From 38-11 sp927435965 (GTDB lineage: Bacteria > Bacillota > Clostridia > Tissierellales > Dethiosulfatibacteraceae): a stretch of DNA of 15,436 bases. How positions within the stretch are numbered: the stretch's first letter is position 1; each line of letters begins with the position of its first letter. The DNA lies in contig CAKMKB010000282.1 of NCBI GenBank assembly GCA_927435965.1, forward strand, positions 1-15,436. The letters are read 5' to 3'. Position numbers and translations under genes: made by a program. The notes under the pieces are model-generated. The model ran no database searches and was not told the origin of the DNA. It was given only the letters and a program-made list of their open reading frames with translations. Of this stretch, positions 1-5,973 are shown one piece after another.

Positions 1-393
1 GAAGGTATCACATATATGTACAATGAAGGAGATTCGACAGGCTTTATGACTGACAATCATGACAATATTTATTATGGTGAAGAGAACACCTCTGTGAACT
101 GGGAAAATACATCACTTGCAGATGCTTATGCTGATCAACCCGTTGTAGAGGCAAAAATTGTAACGATTGAAGGTAAAAAAGCTCTCTATATAGAATTAGA
201 TAATTCTTATGACGGTTACGATCAGACAACAAGATTTTGGTATTCTTTAGATTACCCGTTATTATACAGATATGAAATAGAAGATGGCACTTCTGTGATA
301 GTGGTTGGTGAAACAACAATGCTTGAGGTTGATGTGCCATTGGACGACTCATTGTTTGAAAAACCAGAGGGGATTGAATTTCAGAATTATTGA
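1..393 (+). CDS. Lipoprotein-like secreted protein, copy 1 (5' end outside window)
   Basis: The reading frame is open from base 1 to a TGA at 391-393, giving the last 130 residues of a protein whose start lies to the left of the window. The first visible codons (EGITYMYNEGDSTGFM) match an internal stretch of the related gene at 553-1230, so the in-frame ATG at 16 is internal and not the start. About three quarters of the residues are identical to that second copy by eye, including the closing stretch PLDDSLFEKPEGIEF. The second copy has a Thr/Pro-rich linker before this domain, as is common after a lipobox, so I infer an exported lipoprotein with a beta-rich LolA/LppX-like fold; family and function are not established. 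A strong terminator follows directly, so it ends its transcript. Confidence 0.7.
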   Translation, partial: EGITYMYNEGDSTGFMTDNHDNIYYGEENTSVNWENTSLADAYADQPVVEAKIVTIEGKKALYIELDNSYDGYDQTTRFWYSLDYPLLYRYEIEDGTSVIVVGETTMLEVDVPLDDSLFEKPEGIEFQNY

Positions 394-404
394 TTTACAA
401 TATC

Positions 405-437
405 AAAGTCCAGCAATCATTTGCTGGACTTTTTTTT
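405..437 (+). terminator. Rho-independent terminator after lipoprotein copy 1
   Basis: A 12-bp perfect stem (AAAGTCCAGCAA at 405-416 with TTGCTGGACTTT at 421-432) closes a TCAT loop and runs into a T tract ending at 437. It lies 11 bases past the stop codon. The marR remnant on the other strand ends against it. Confidence 0.9.
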
Positions 438-563
438 AATAATTATCGTTGAATGAAAAATCTATTTTAGGGATTACATCAGATAAATATCTGATTGAGG
501 CTTCGAATTTTTCCGTATCATCGCCTAAGGATTTCTCGATTTTTTCCATTGCATGCTTCAAAA
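436..563 (-). pseudogene. 3' remnant of a MarR-family regulator gene
   Basis: On the minus strand, bases 563 down to a TAA at 436-438 encode LKHAMEKIEKSLGDDTEKF and onward to a C-terminus ending FNDNY. This matches the last 41 residues of the intact MarR protein at 1281-1763 at about 37 positions, and the DNA is about 90% identical by hand count. Homology stops sharply after CTTCAAAA at 556-563, where the intact gene continues into its DNA-binding domain but this copy switches to lipoprotein sequence. The winged helix-turn-helix, the promoter and the start codon are all missing, so it cannot make a regulator. It is the scar of a duplicated lipoprotein/marR unit that lost its middle. Confidence 0.85.
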
Positions 564-1230
564 CCAGACAACCCCACCAGCAACAACTACAGCACCAGTC
601 GCATCTACAACCCAACCCCCAGAAACCACCACTGTACAAACAACAACTGAAGTGTCGGTTGAACTGGAAGGGTTTGAACTACTTGAGACCATAAGTTACA
701 CTATGCCAGACAGCTATGTCATGGAAACGACGGTTAGCATGTCGGACATGACATCAGTTATGACAACATATTTTAAGGGTGAATCTCAACGTACCGAAAA
801 TGTCAATATGGGTATCAAGAGCATATCCATCTATGATGCAGATGAGGGAATAACCTATATGTACAATGAAGGGGATTCAACTGGATTTATGTCCAGCGAT
901 GATGTATATCATGGTGAGGAGAGTGCAGTTGTGGACTGGGAAGGCACATCTCTAGCAGAAGCTTTTTTTGATCAGCCGGTAGTCGAGGCTAAGATTGTAA
1001 CGATTGATGGAAAGAAAGCTGTTTATATGGAGTTGGATAACTCCTATGAAGGATATCAACAAGTAACAAGATTCTGGTATTCTGTAGAGTATCCAATACT
1101 TTACAGATATGAGATAGAAGATGGTGGAACCGTAATAGTGACAGGTGAGACCACAAAGCTGGAAATCAACGTACCATTAGATGATTCATTATTTGAAAAG
1201 CCTGAGGGTATAGAATTCCAGAGCTTTTAA
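553..1230 (+). pseudogene. Lipoprotein-like gene copy 2, lacking its signal peptide
   Basis: An open frame runs from an ATG at 553 to a TAA at 1228-1230. The first four codons come from antisense marR remnant sequence, and true homology begins near 564 with a Thr/Pro/Ala-rich linker of about 30 residues (TTPPATTTAPVASTTQPPE). That is the kind of tether found after the lipidated cysteine of Gram-positive lipoproteins, but no hydrophobic signal segment or lipobox is present. The folded part (from about residue 38) is complete and closely resembles copy 1. There is no Shine-Dalgarno sequence before base 553 or before the next in-frame ATG at 703, and no promoter in the short stretch after the upstream terminator. 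I therefore call it a 5'-truncated pseudogene. If translated it would stay in the cytoplasm. A short insertion/deletion difference from copy 1 lies near residue 115. Confidence 0.75.
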
Positions 1231-1243
1231 TTAATTGCACAGT

Positions 1244-1274
1244 AAACCGATAGGCAATCGCCTATCGGTTTTTT
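1244..1274 (+). terminator. Terminator between lipoprotein copy 2 and marR
   Basis: A 12-bp perfect stem (AAACCGATAGGC at 1244-1255 with GCCTATCGGTTT at 1260-1271) closes an AATC loop and is followed by T to 1274. It sits in the same place as the copy 1 terminator, but the stem sequence is different. Read from the other strand the T tract is short, so termination of marR here would be weaker. Confidence 0.88.
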
Positions 1275-1280
1275 GTTGGA

Positions 1281-1763
1281 TTACTCATTATCTTTGAATG
1301 AAAAATCTATTTTAGGAATCACGTCAGATAAATATCTGATTGAGGCCTCGAATTTTTCTGTATCGTCGCCTAAGGACTGCTCGATTTTTTTCATTGCATG
1401 CTTCAAAAACATGATTTCTCCCTCGGTCAACACTTGAATGGCCAAATCGGTAGGTTCAATAAAAACGACTCGCCTATTTTCCTCATAAATGTGTCTGGTC
1501 ACTAATTTTTTTGATACAAGTGATTTAACCAATTGAGATGCCTGTTGTTTACTGATACTCATTTTTTCAGATAACTGGGTCATGGTAAGCGACTTGAAGT
1601 CTTTTAAATAAACAACAGCTGCCATCTGGTGACGGTTCAAATTGTATTTTGTCCTAAAAAACTCCACAAAAGGTTTGCTTAAATATTCGTGATTCATCGA
1701 AACATAGAAAAAAAATAATGAAGCTAATTTATCTTTTGGAATTGAATTATCTTTGCTGGTCAT
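1281..1763 (-). CDS. MarR-family transcriptional regulator
   Basis: This 160-residue protein has the length and layout of MarR regulators: an N-terminal dimerisation helix region (about 10-40), a winged helix-turn-helix (about 58-106) and a C-terminal dimerisation helix. The recognition part reads LTMTQLSEKMSISKQQASQL, followed by the wing with EENRRVVFIEPTD, where the paired arginines are typical of MarR wings. The ATG at 1761-1763 is preceded by GAGGTG at a good distance. MarR proteins are dimeric repressors or activators that often respond to small aromatic or lipophilic ligands and control neighbouring genes; the ligand is not apparent here. The gene is convergent with the lipoprotein-like gene and divergent from the small peptide gene at 2026, which makes the spacer its likely target. 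An imperfect palindrome (1784-1800) lies just upstream of its start. Confidence 0.9.
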   Translation of the reverse strand: MTSKDNSIPKDKLASLFFFYVSMNHEYLSKPFVEFFRTKYNLNRHQMAAVVYLKDFKSLTMTQLSEKMSISKQQASQLVKSLVSKKLVTRHIYEENRRVVFIEPTDLAIQVLTEGEIMFLKHAMKKIEQSLGDDTEKFEASIRYLSDVIPKIDFSFKDNE

Positions 1764-2025
1764 GCGTTCACCTCGATTGAAAAAATATTGTCAACATATT
1801 CTAACATATTATAAAAAAAAATCAAAAATAATTAAATTTATGTCAAAAAAGGGTTAAATGAGGTAGACAAAATCAGTAAAATGTATTAAATTATTAACTA
1901 TAAAGTACATATATATTTACAGTAAATAAATGAGTATATTAATTAAATATTTAGTAATTAGACAATAATAATCTTGACCTGAAGAAAATAAAATTACTGG
2001 ATATCAAAAAACCAGGAGGTTTAAG
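1764..2025. promoter_or_regulatory. AT-rich divergent spacer with candidate operators
   Basis: This 262-base stretch between the divergent marR and small-peptide genes contains no credible coding frame. An imperfect palindrome AATATTGTCAACATATT (1784-1800) lies about 20 bases upstream of the marR start. A perfect palindrome with a central A, TATTTACAGTAAATA, lies at 1914-1928. A TTGACC at 1974-1979 could be a -35 element for the small peptide gene, but no good -10 follows at the right distance. A strong AGGAGG precedes the ATG at 2026. Regulator binding is inferred only from symmetry and position. Confidence 0.4.
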
Positions 2026-2238
2026 ATGAAAGAGAAAAAGGGTTATAAAAGTGTTTTATTAATTGCTCTAACGTTATTGGCTTTGATTGTAGTCACAAAT
2101 TTTGTTGAACCTCAGCCATGGGCTACTCTACCAGATCCCCTACAGGAACAGATTCAGTGCGAAACACCAGGGCACACTTATTTTACCGGTCTTAGTACAC
2201 CGTGGTGTTGCGAATGGACTAGCGCAATTCAAGACTAA
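2026..2238 (+). CDS. Small membrane-anchored cysteine-containing peptide, unknown function
   Basis: This 70-residue product begins with a basic stretch (MKEKKGYK) and a hydrophobic segment at about 9-27, which acts as a membrane anchor or an uncleaved signal. No obvious signal peptidase site or lipobox follows. The remaining ~43 residues would face outward. They are rich in Pro, Trp and Thr and carry three cysteines: C45 and an adjacent C61-C62 in the stretch STPWCCEWTSAIQD. The ATG is well supported by AGGAGG 7-8 bases upstream, and a hairpin terminator ends the transcript 35 bases after the stop, so it looks like a real monocistronic gene. I do not recognise the family. It could be a small regulator of a membrane complex, a secreted peptide or a lineage-specific orphan; nothing nearby resembles maturation or export machinery. 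Confidence 0.75.
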   Translation: MKEKKGYKSVLLIALTLLALIVVTNFVEPQPWATLPDPLQEQIQCETPGHTYFTGLSTPWCCEWTSAIQD

Positions 2239-2273
2239 TGAATCTGGAATCGATTAATATCTTCAAGGAACAT

Positions 2274-2306
2274 GATAGGAGAAAACACACTCTCCTATCT
2301 TTTTTT
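2274..2306 (+). terminator. Terminator after the small peptide gene
   Basis: The 9-bp stem GATAGGAGA (2274-2282) pairs with TCTCCTATC (2291-2299) around an 8-base loop and is followed by T at 2300-2306. It separates the small peptide gene from the hydratase gene. Confidence 0.88.
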
Positions 2307-2339
2307 ATTAACGAAACTGGTAAAACAAGTCGCCATTTA

Positions 2340-2371
2340 TGTTATAATGAACTAAAATCAAGGTTTAAACC
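2340..2371 (+). promoter_or_regulatory. Extended -10 promoter and palindrome before the hydratase gene
   Basis: TGTTATAAT at 2340-2348 is a perfect -10 hexamer with the TG extension; no good -35 is visible, as expected for this promoter type. A perfect 10-bp palindrome GGTTTAAACC (2362-2371) lies 13 bases after the -10, close to the expected start of transcription, and ends just before the ribosome binding site. Its position would suit a repressor operator, which is an inference. Confidence 0.7.
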
Positions 2372-2389
2372 AAAAAGGAGGTATTGGTT

Positions 2390-3175
2390 ATGGAGCAAAC
2401 ACAATTAATAACATATGAGGTAAAGGACAACATAGCAACCATCACATTCAATAGGCCCGAATCACTGAATTCACTTCATCCATTGTTGATAGAGCAGACA
2501 GTGACTGCATTGAAACAAGCCGAAAATGATAATGCAATCAGGGTTATAGTATTGACTGGTGAAGGAAAAGCCTTTTGCTCAGGTGGAGATATACAATACA
2601 TGGATCAGCTCACCAGTGTAATGGATAAAAGATCCTATATTTATTCCGCGGGTGAAGTAGTGGATACAATTATGAATCTGAAAAAGCCTGTCATCGCTAT
2701 GGTCAATGGCGTAGCAGCTGGTGCGGGTTTTAACATAGCTTTGGCTTGTGATATCATTTTTACCTCAGAAAAAGCCAAATTTGCACAAAGCTTTTCAAAG
2801 GTCGGCCTTGTTCCGGATGCTGGTGGTACTTATAATTTGCCTAGAATTGTTGGTCTTCACAAAGCGAAGGAGTTGATGTTCCTTGCAGACTTGATCAGTG
2901 CAGACGAGGCGCTGTCGTTAGGAATCATCAATTATGTAGTCGGCCACGAAGAACTTAAGGATGCGACCTATAAGTTTGCGGAAAGATTGTCTCAGTCTGC
3001 GCCAATTGCTGTTAGTTTCATAAAAAGCGCTTTAAACTCTAGTCTGGAATCCAATTTGAAAACAGTATTGGAAAAAGAGGTCAGTAATCAGACTATTTGT
3101 CTTCAAACAGAAGACTGCAAAGAGGGACTTAATGCTTTTAAAGAAAAAAGAGCACCGAAATTCACTGGAAAATAG
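2390..3175 (+). CDS. Enoyl-CoA hydratase/isomerase family protein (PaaG-like)
   Basis: The 261-residue length is standard for the crotonase superfamily, which acts on acyl-CoA thioesters in the cytoplasm. The start is the ATG at 2390: AGGAGG (2376-2381) lies 8 bases away, whereas the in-frame TTG at 2384 is too close to it. Visible motifs are FNRPESLNSL near the N-terminus, the first oxyanion-hole loop AFCSGGD (61-67) and the second GVAAGAGFN (107-115). In the usual catalytic region it reads FSKVGLVPDAGGT, with D143. The position of the first hydratase glutamate (Glu144 of the rat enzyme) holds a Phe, while the Asp of the PDAGG motif is the one conserved in PaaG-type isomerases. This favours double-bond isomerisation over hydration, although the substrate cannot be read from sequence. 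No other beta-oxidation gene is nearby; the next gene is unrelated in function. Confidence 0.9.
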   Translation: MEQTQLITYEVKDNIATITFNRPESLNSLHPLLIEQTVTALKQAENDNAIRVIVLTGEGKAFCSGGDIQYMDQLTSVMDKRSYIYSAGEVVDTIMNLKKPVIAMVNGVAAGAGFNIALACDIIFTSEKAKFAQSFSKVGLVPDAGGTYNLPRIVGLHKAKELMFLADLISADEALSLGIINYVVGHEELKDATYKFAERLSQSAPIAVSFIKSALNSSLESNLKTVLEKEVSNQTICLQTEDCKEGLNAFKEKRAPKFTGK

Positions 3176-3214
3176 CAATCTAAGGCAATATTGTTATGAA
3201 GGAAGGGGTAAATT

Positions 3215-4180
3215 ATGCAAATAAGCACTAAGCTGAAACCTATTTTCAAGAAGGATTATGATTTACTTAAACCTTATTACAAGTCCTATAAATCGGAGGC
3301 ACATGATTTTAATTTAACCAATTTGATTATTTGGAGAAACAAATATGATCTGCATGCTATTGAACTTGATGGCTATCTTTTCATCTGTTTTTATCCGAAT
3401 GATCCAGACAGTACAGCTTTTTCTGAACCCATAGGGGATCATGAAGATGTAAAGGCTTTAAAGCAATCAACCTTATCACTGATTGAGTTTTGCAGATCAG
3501 AAGAGATTACGTTGAAATTTAGATATGTAGGATTGACTTACAAAAATCTTCTGTTATCGTGGGAAATATTAGGAGATGTAGACGATGTTGAAAATCAATT
3601 TCATACTACCGAGGACTCCTATGATTACAGCTATCTGACAGAAGACCTGGTAAGCCTGACCGGTAAGATATACCACAGAAAAAAGAATAATCTGAATCAG
3701 TTCGAGAAGCTTTATAGAGATAGGAATAGTATCGAACTGATCAATCAAGACAATGCATTGGATGCGTTACTGGTTGCCAAAGGCTGGTGTGTTGACAGAG
3801 AGTGTTCTGAAAATCAGGACCTGTGCAAGGAATTTGAGGGAATCAAGGATATTCTTACGGATTGGATGTTTTACAGCGAGCGGGGTGTGGAAGGTATTAT
3901 CATTTACGTTGACGGTCTTCCAAAGGCTTTCTCTATAGGGGAACCGTTGACCGAAGATATGTTTTTGATCCATATCGAAAAGGCAAGCCATGATATCCAG
4001 GGAATCTATGCAGCAATAAATCACAAAATGGCAAATCACGTGTTGGAAAGATTTACCTTTATCAATAGAGAACAGGATTTGGGACTTGAGGGATTGCGTA
4101 AAGCGAAACAGGCATATAATCCGCATCATATGGTTGAAAAATGGTCATATGAGCCTGGTATCAATACTGAAACCAGATAA
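3215..4180 (+). CDS. DUF2156 protein (phosphatidylglycerol lysyltransferase C-terminal domain type)
   Basis: A 321-residue soluble protein with no membrane segment. It matches the pattern of the DUF2156 family, which is the cytosolic catalytic half of MprF-type aminoacyl-phosphatidylglycerol synthases and has a tandem GNAT fold. Recognisable stretches are SEAHDFNLTNLIIWRNKYD near residues 27-45, DYSYLTEDLVSLTGKIYHRK at about 137-156 and, near the end, FINREQDLGLEGLRKAKQAY. The family uses aminoacyl-tRNA as donor. The stand-alone clostridial form lacks the flippase membrane domain, and its acceptor is not known to me. The ATG at 3215 follows AAGGAAGGGG. The gene lies 39 bases after the hydratase and is probably cotranscribed with it. 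Its stop is only 10 bases from the end of the convergent amidase gene, with no terminator between them. Confidence 0.85.
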   Translation: MQISTKLKPIFKKDYDLLKPYYKSYKSEAHDFNLTNLIIWRNKYDLHAIELDGYLFICFYPNDPDSTAFSEPIGDHEDVKALKQSTLSLIEFCRSEEITLKFRYVGLTYKNLLLSWEILGDVDDVENQFHTTEDSYDYSYLTEDLVSLTGKIYHRKKNNLNQFEKLYRDRNSIELINQDNALDALLVAKGWCVDRECSENQDLCKEFEGIKDILTDWMFYSERGVEGIIIYVDGLPKAFSIGEPLTEDMFLIHIEKASHDIQGIYAAINHKMANHVLERFTFINREQDLGLEGLRKAKQAYNPHHMVEKWSYEPGINTETR

Positions 4181-4190
4181 TATATATGAG

Positions 4191-5720
4191 TTAGATTAAC
4201 CTCCTGTGTTTTGTCCCCTGTTCATAAATATGACCCATGGTTAGGAGTTTGCATTCCTCAAATGGGCCAGCAATGAATGTCAGTCCAAGTGGTTCTCCTG
4301 TGGATCTAAAGCCTGCAGGCACTATTAGAGCGGGATAACCTGCATATGCGTAAACCAGAGAGAAATGATTGCTCAAGGAAATAAGTCCGTCATATTTGCT
4401 AAGTTGCTGATTGATGGCATTTTGGCAGATTGCACGGTCTTTTTTGATTATTTTTCTGCATTCTTTTTTACTGATGTCGGTAAAGACTGATTTTTCAATT
4501 AAGTCTTGTCCATAGGGGGCTCTTGTGTTTAGATCATTCTGATTATATTTCCAGACATCTTTTAAGCTACTGATAGTACGCTTACCTGAAATAGTTTCCT
4601 TTAAGTAATCCGTCACATATTCTTTGAACTCATATTCCAATGGACCATCTAGGTCTACTTCAAACGCTTTTTCGTCTATAATGATTCGATCGACTACAAA
4701 ACCCAAATCCTCCAGATCTTGCACCGCTTTGTCGAGCAGAGTTTCGTCCTCGTCTCTGTAATACGAATGGATGATAGGATTGTCGATTAATCCTAGCTTA
4801 AATCGCTTATTGGGATCGGTTTTGAAATTTGATTCGAAATCACTATCGTTTAAATCGGTAATATCCGATAAAAAATAGTTGATCAGTGCTGCGTCTTCAA
4901 CGCTACGCGTCAAAGGTCCAGCTGTATCAAAAGACTCGGCTATAGGTATGATTCTTTTTGATTTCCAGAGCCCAAGAGTCGGTTTTAGACCGACTATATT
5001 GTTCTGGCTTGCCGGATAGATAATTGAACCACAGGTTTCAGAGCCTAAGGTCACACTAGCCAGATTCATGGCTGTACTGACTGCCGAACCGGAACTGGAC
5101 CCACCTACATCAAAAAGACCATAAGGATTTTTTGTTTGTCCACCTAGTGCTGAATAGCCGCATACCCCATTGGAGCTCATCTGGTAAGCCCATTCGCTCA
5201 TATTGGCCTTGCCTAAAATGATGCCACCATGTTTCTTTATTTTTCTAACGACTGGTGCCTCTTTATTGACTTTGGACCCGTCGAGCGCTTTAGCACCGGC
5301 AGTGTTGTGCATCTTGTCTTTTGTCCCTATGTTGTCTTTTAAAATAATAGGTATGCCTAGCAGTGGTGGCCTTTTTTTGCTTTTGTTCCTGATCTTATCG
5401 GCTTCTTCGGCCAGTTTCAGTGCATCAGGATTCAACTCGATTAATGCGTTGAGCAGTGGATTGTACTGATTGATTCGCTTGAGATAAAAGACAACCAGTT
5501 CTTTTGATGTAAATATACCATTATCCATACTGGTTTGAAGTTCTCTTATAGTTTTTTCTAGAATCATTCCACACAGCTCTTCATATCGATCATCTGACAT
5601 TTTCTGCATATCTTTTTTGAAAGGTGAAAAATCCAATTTCTTTTTATGTTTTGTAATCATTTCTTTCTTATATTGTCGCAAAACCTGGGTTTCATATAAT
5701 TCTTTGTCGTTTCTTGGCAA
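4191..5720 (-). CDS. Amidase-signature family hydrolase
   Basis: The 509-residue protein carries the full Ser-cisSer-Lys set of the amidase signature family: K128 in GIPIILKDNIG, S208 in the glycine/serine loop GGSSSGSA (206-213), and the nucleophile S232 in GSETCGSIIYPA. The 24-residue distance between the two serines equals that of well-studied members. The Arg usual after GSI is an Ile. Such enzymes hydrolyse C-N bonds in small amides, peptides or tRNA-bound Glu, but the GatA partners GatB and GatC are absent here, so a free amidase is likelier. About 60 residues before the conserved core form a Lys-rich extension. The start is TTG at 5718-5720, supported by AGGAGG 8 bases upstream; the next Met is residue 21. 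There is no signal peptide. It is the last gene of a three-gene minus-strand operon, 23 bases after the small membrane protein. Confidence 0.9.
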   Translation of the reverse strand: MPRNDKELYETQVLRQYKKEMITKHKKKLDFSPFKKDMQKMSDDRYEELCGMILEKTIRELQTSMDNGIFTSKELVVFYLKRINQYNPLLNALIELNPDALKLAEEADKIRNKSKKRPPLLGIPIILKDNIGTKDKMHNTAGAKALDGSKVNKEAPVVRKIKKHGGIILGKANMSEWAYQMSSNGVCGYSALGGQTKNPYGLFDVGGSSSGSAVSTAMNLASVTLGSETCGSIIYPASQNNIVGLKPTLGLWKSKRIIPIAESFDTAGPLTRSVEDAALINYFLSDITDLNDSDFESNFKTDPNKRFKLGLIDNPIIHSYYRDEDETLLDKAVQDLEDLGFVVDRIIIDEKAFEVDLDGPLEYEFKEYVTDYLKETISGKRTISSLKDVWKYNQNDLNTRAPYGQDLIEKSVFTDISKKECRKIIKKDRAICQNAINQQLSKYDGLISLSNHFSLVYAYAGYPALIVPAGFRSTGEPLGLTFIAGPFEECKLLTMGHIYEQGTKHRRLI

Positions 5721-5743
5721 GTGTCACACCTCCTGAAAAGTTC

Positions 5744-5950
5744 CTATTTTCTAAAAAATGTTATATAAATAGTCCAAGCAAATGTCAATCCAAAGACCAA
5801 TATGATGAGCCAGATGATCCGAAAGAGAGGAATAGGTAGGTATAATCCGACTAGTATGCCAAAGGTGATAAACATTGTCTTAACAATACCGAAATCAAAG
5901 ACAGAATATTTGTGTGCTGAGTCCATGACTCTTTTAATATACTCGGACAT
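5744..5950 (-). CDS. Small two-helix membrane protein, unknown function
   Basis: This 68-residue product has a short polar N-terminus (MSEYIKRVMDSAHKYSVFDF) and then two hydrophobic segments at about 22-40 and 44-65. The loop between them is only a few residues long, so it should form a helical hairpin in the membrane. It ends in FFRK. The ATG is preceded by GGAGG at 7 bases. It sits exactly 23 bases from each neighbour, between the Ldh2-type dehydrogenase and the amidase, so it is translated as part of that operon. Short clostridial membrane proteins of similar shape are common in genomes, often with unreliable names such as transporter permease. I do not assign a family. Confidence 0.75.
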   Translation of the reverse strand: MSEYIKRVMDSAHKYSVFDFGIVKTMFITFGILVGLYLPIPLFRIIWLIILVFGLTFAWTIYITFFRK

Positions 5951-5973
5951 AAGATAACCTCCGTTATTATATT

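Noticed and set aside
436..639. A 67-codon minus-strand frame with a Cys/Trp-rich N-terminus joined to a MarR tail
   Set aside because: The Cys/Trp-rich part is the antisense of the Thr/Pro linker of the lipoprotein copy, created by the deletion junction; there is no ribosome binding site or promoter.
564..655. Repetitive-looking ACA/ACC-rich stretch that could be a microsatellite
   Set aside because: It is the coding sequence of a Thr/Pro-rich linker with irregular codons, not a tandem DNA repeat.
2026..2238. Reading the small peptide as a lantibiotic or quorum-sensing precursor
   Set aside because: There is a membrane segment instead of a hydrophilic leader, no double-glycine site, and no modification or export genes nearby.
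4191..5720. Amidase as GatA of the tRNA amidotransferase
   Set aside because: No gatB or gatC lies beside it, it has an extra N-terminal extension, and its operon partners are a dehydrogenase and a small membrane protein.
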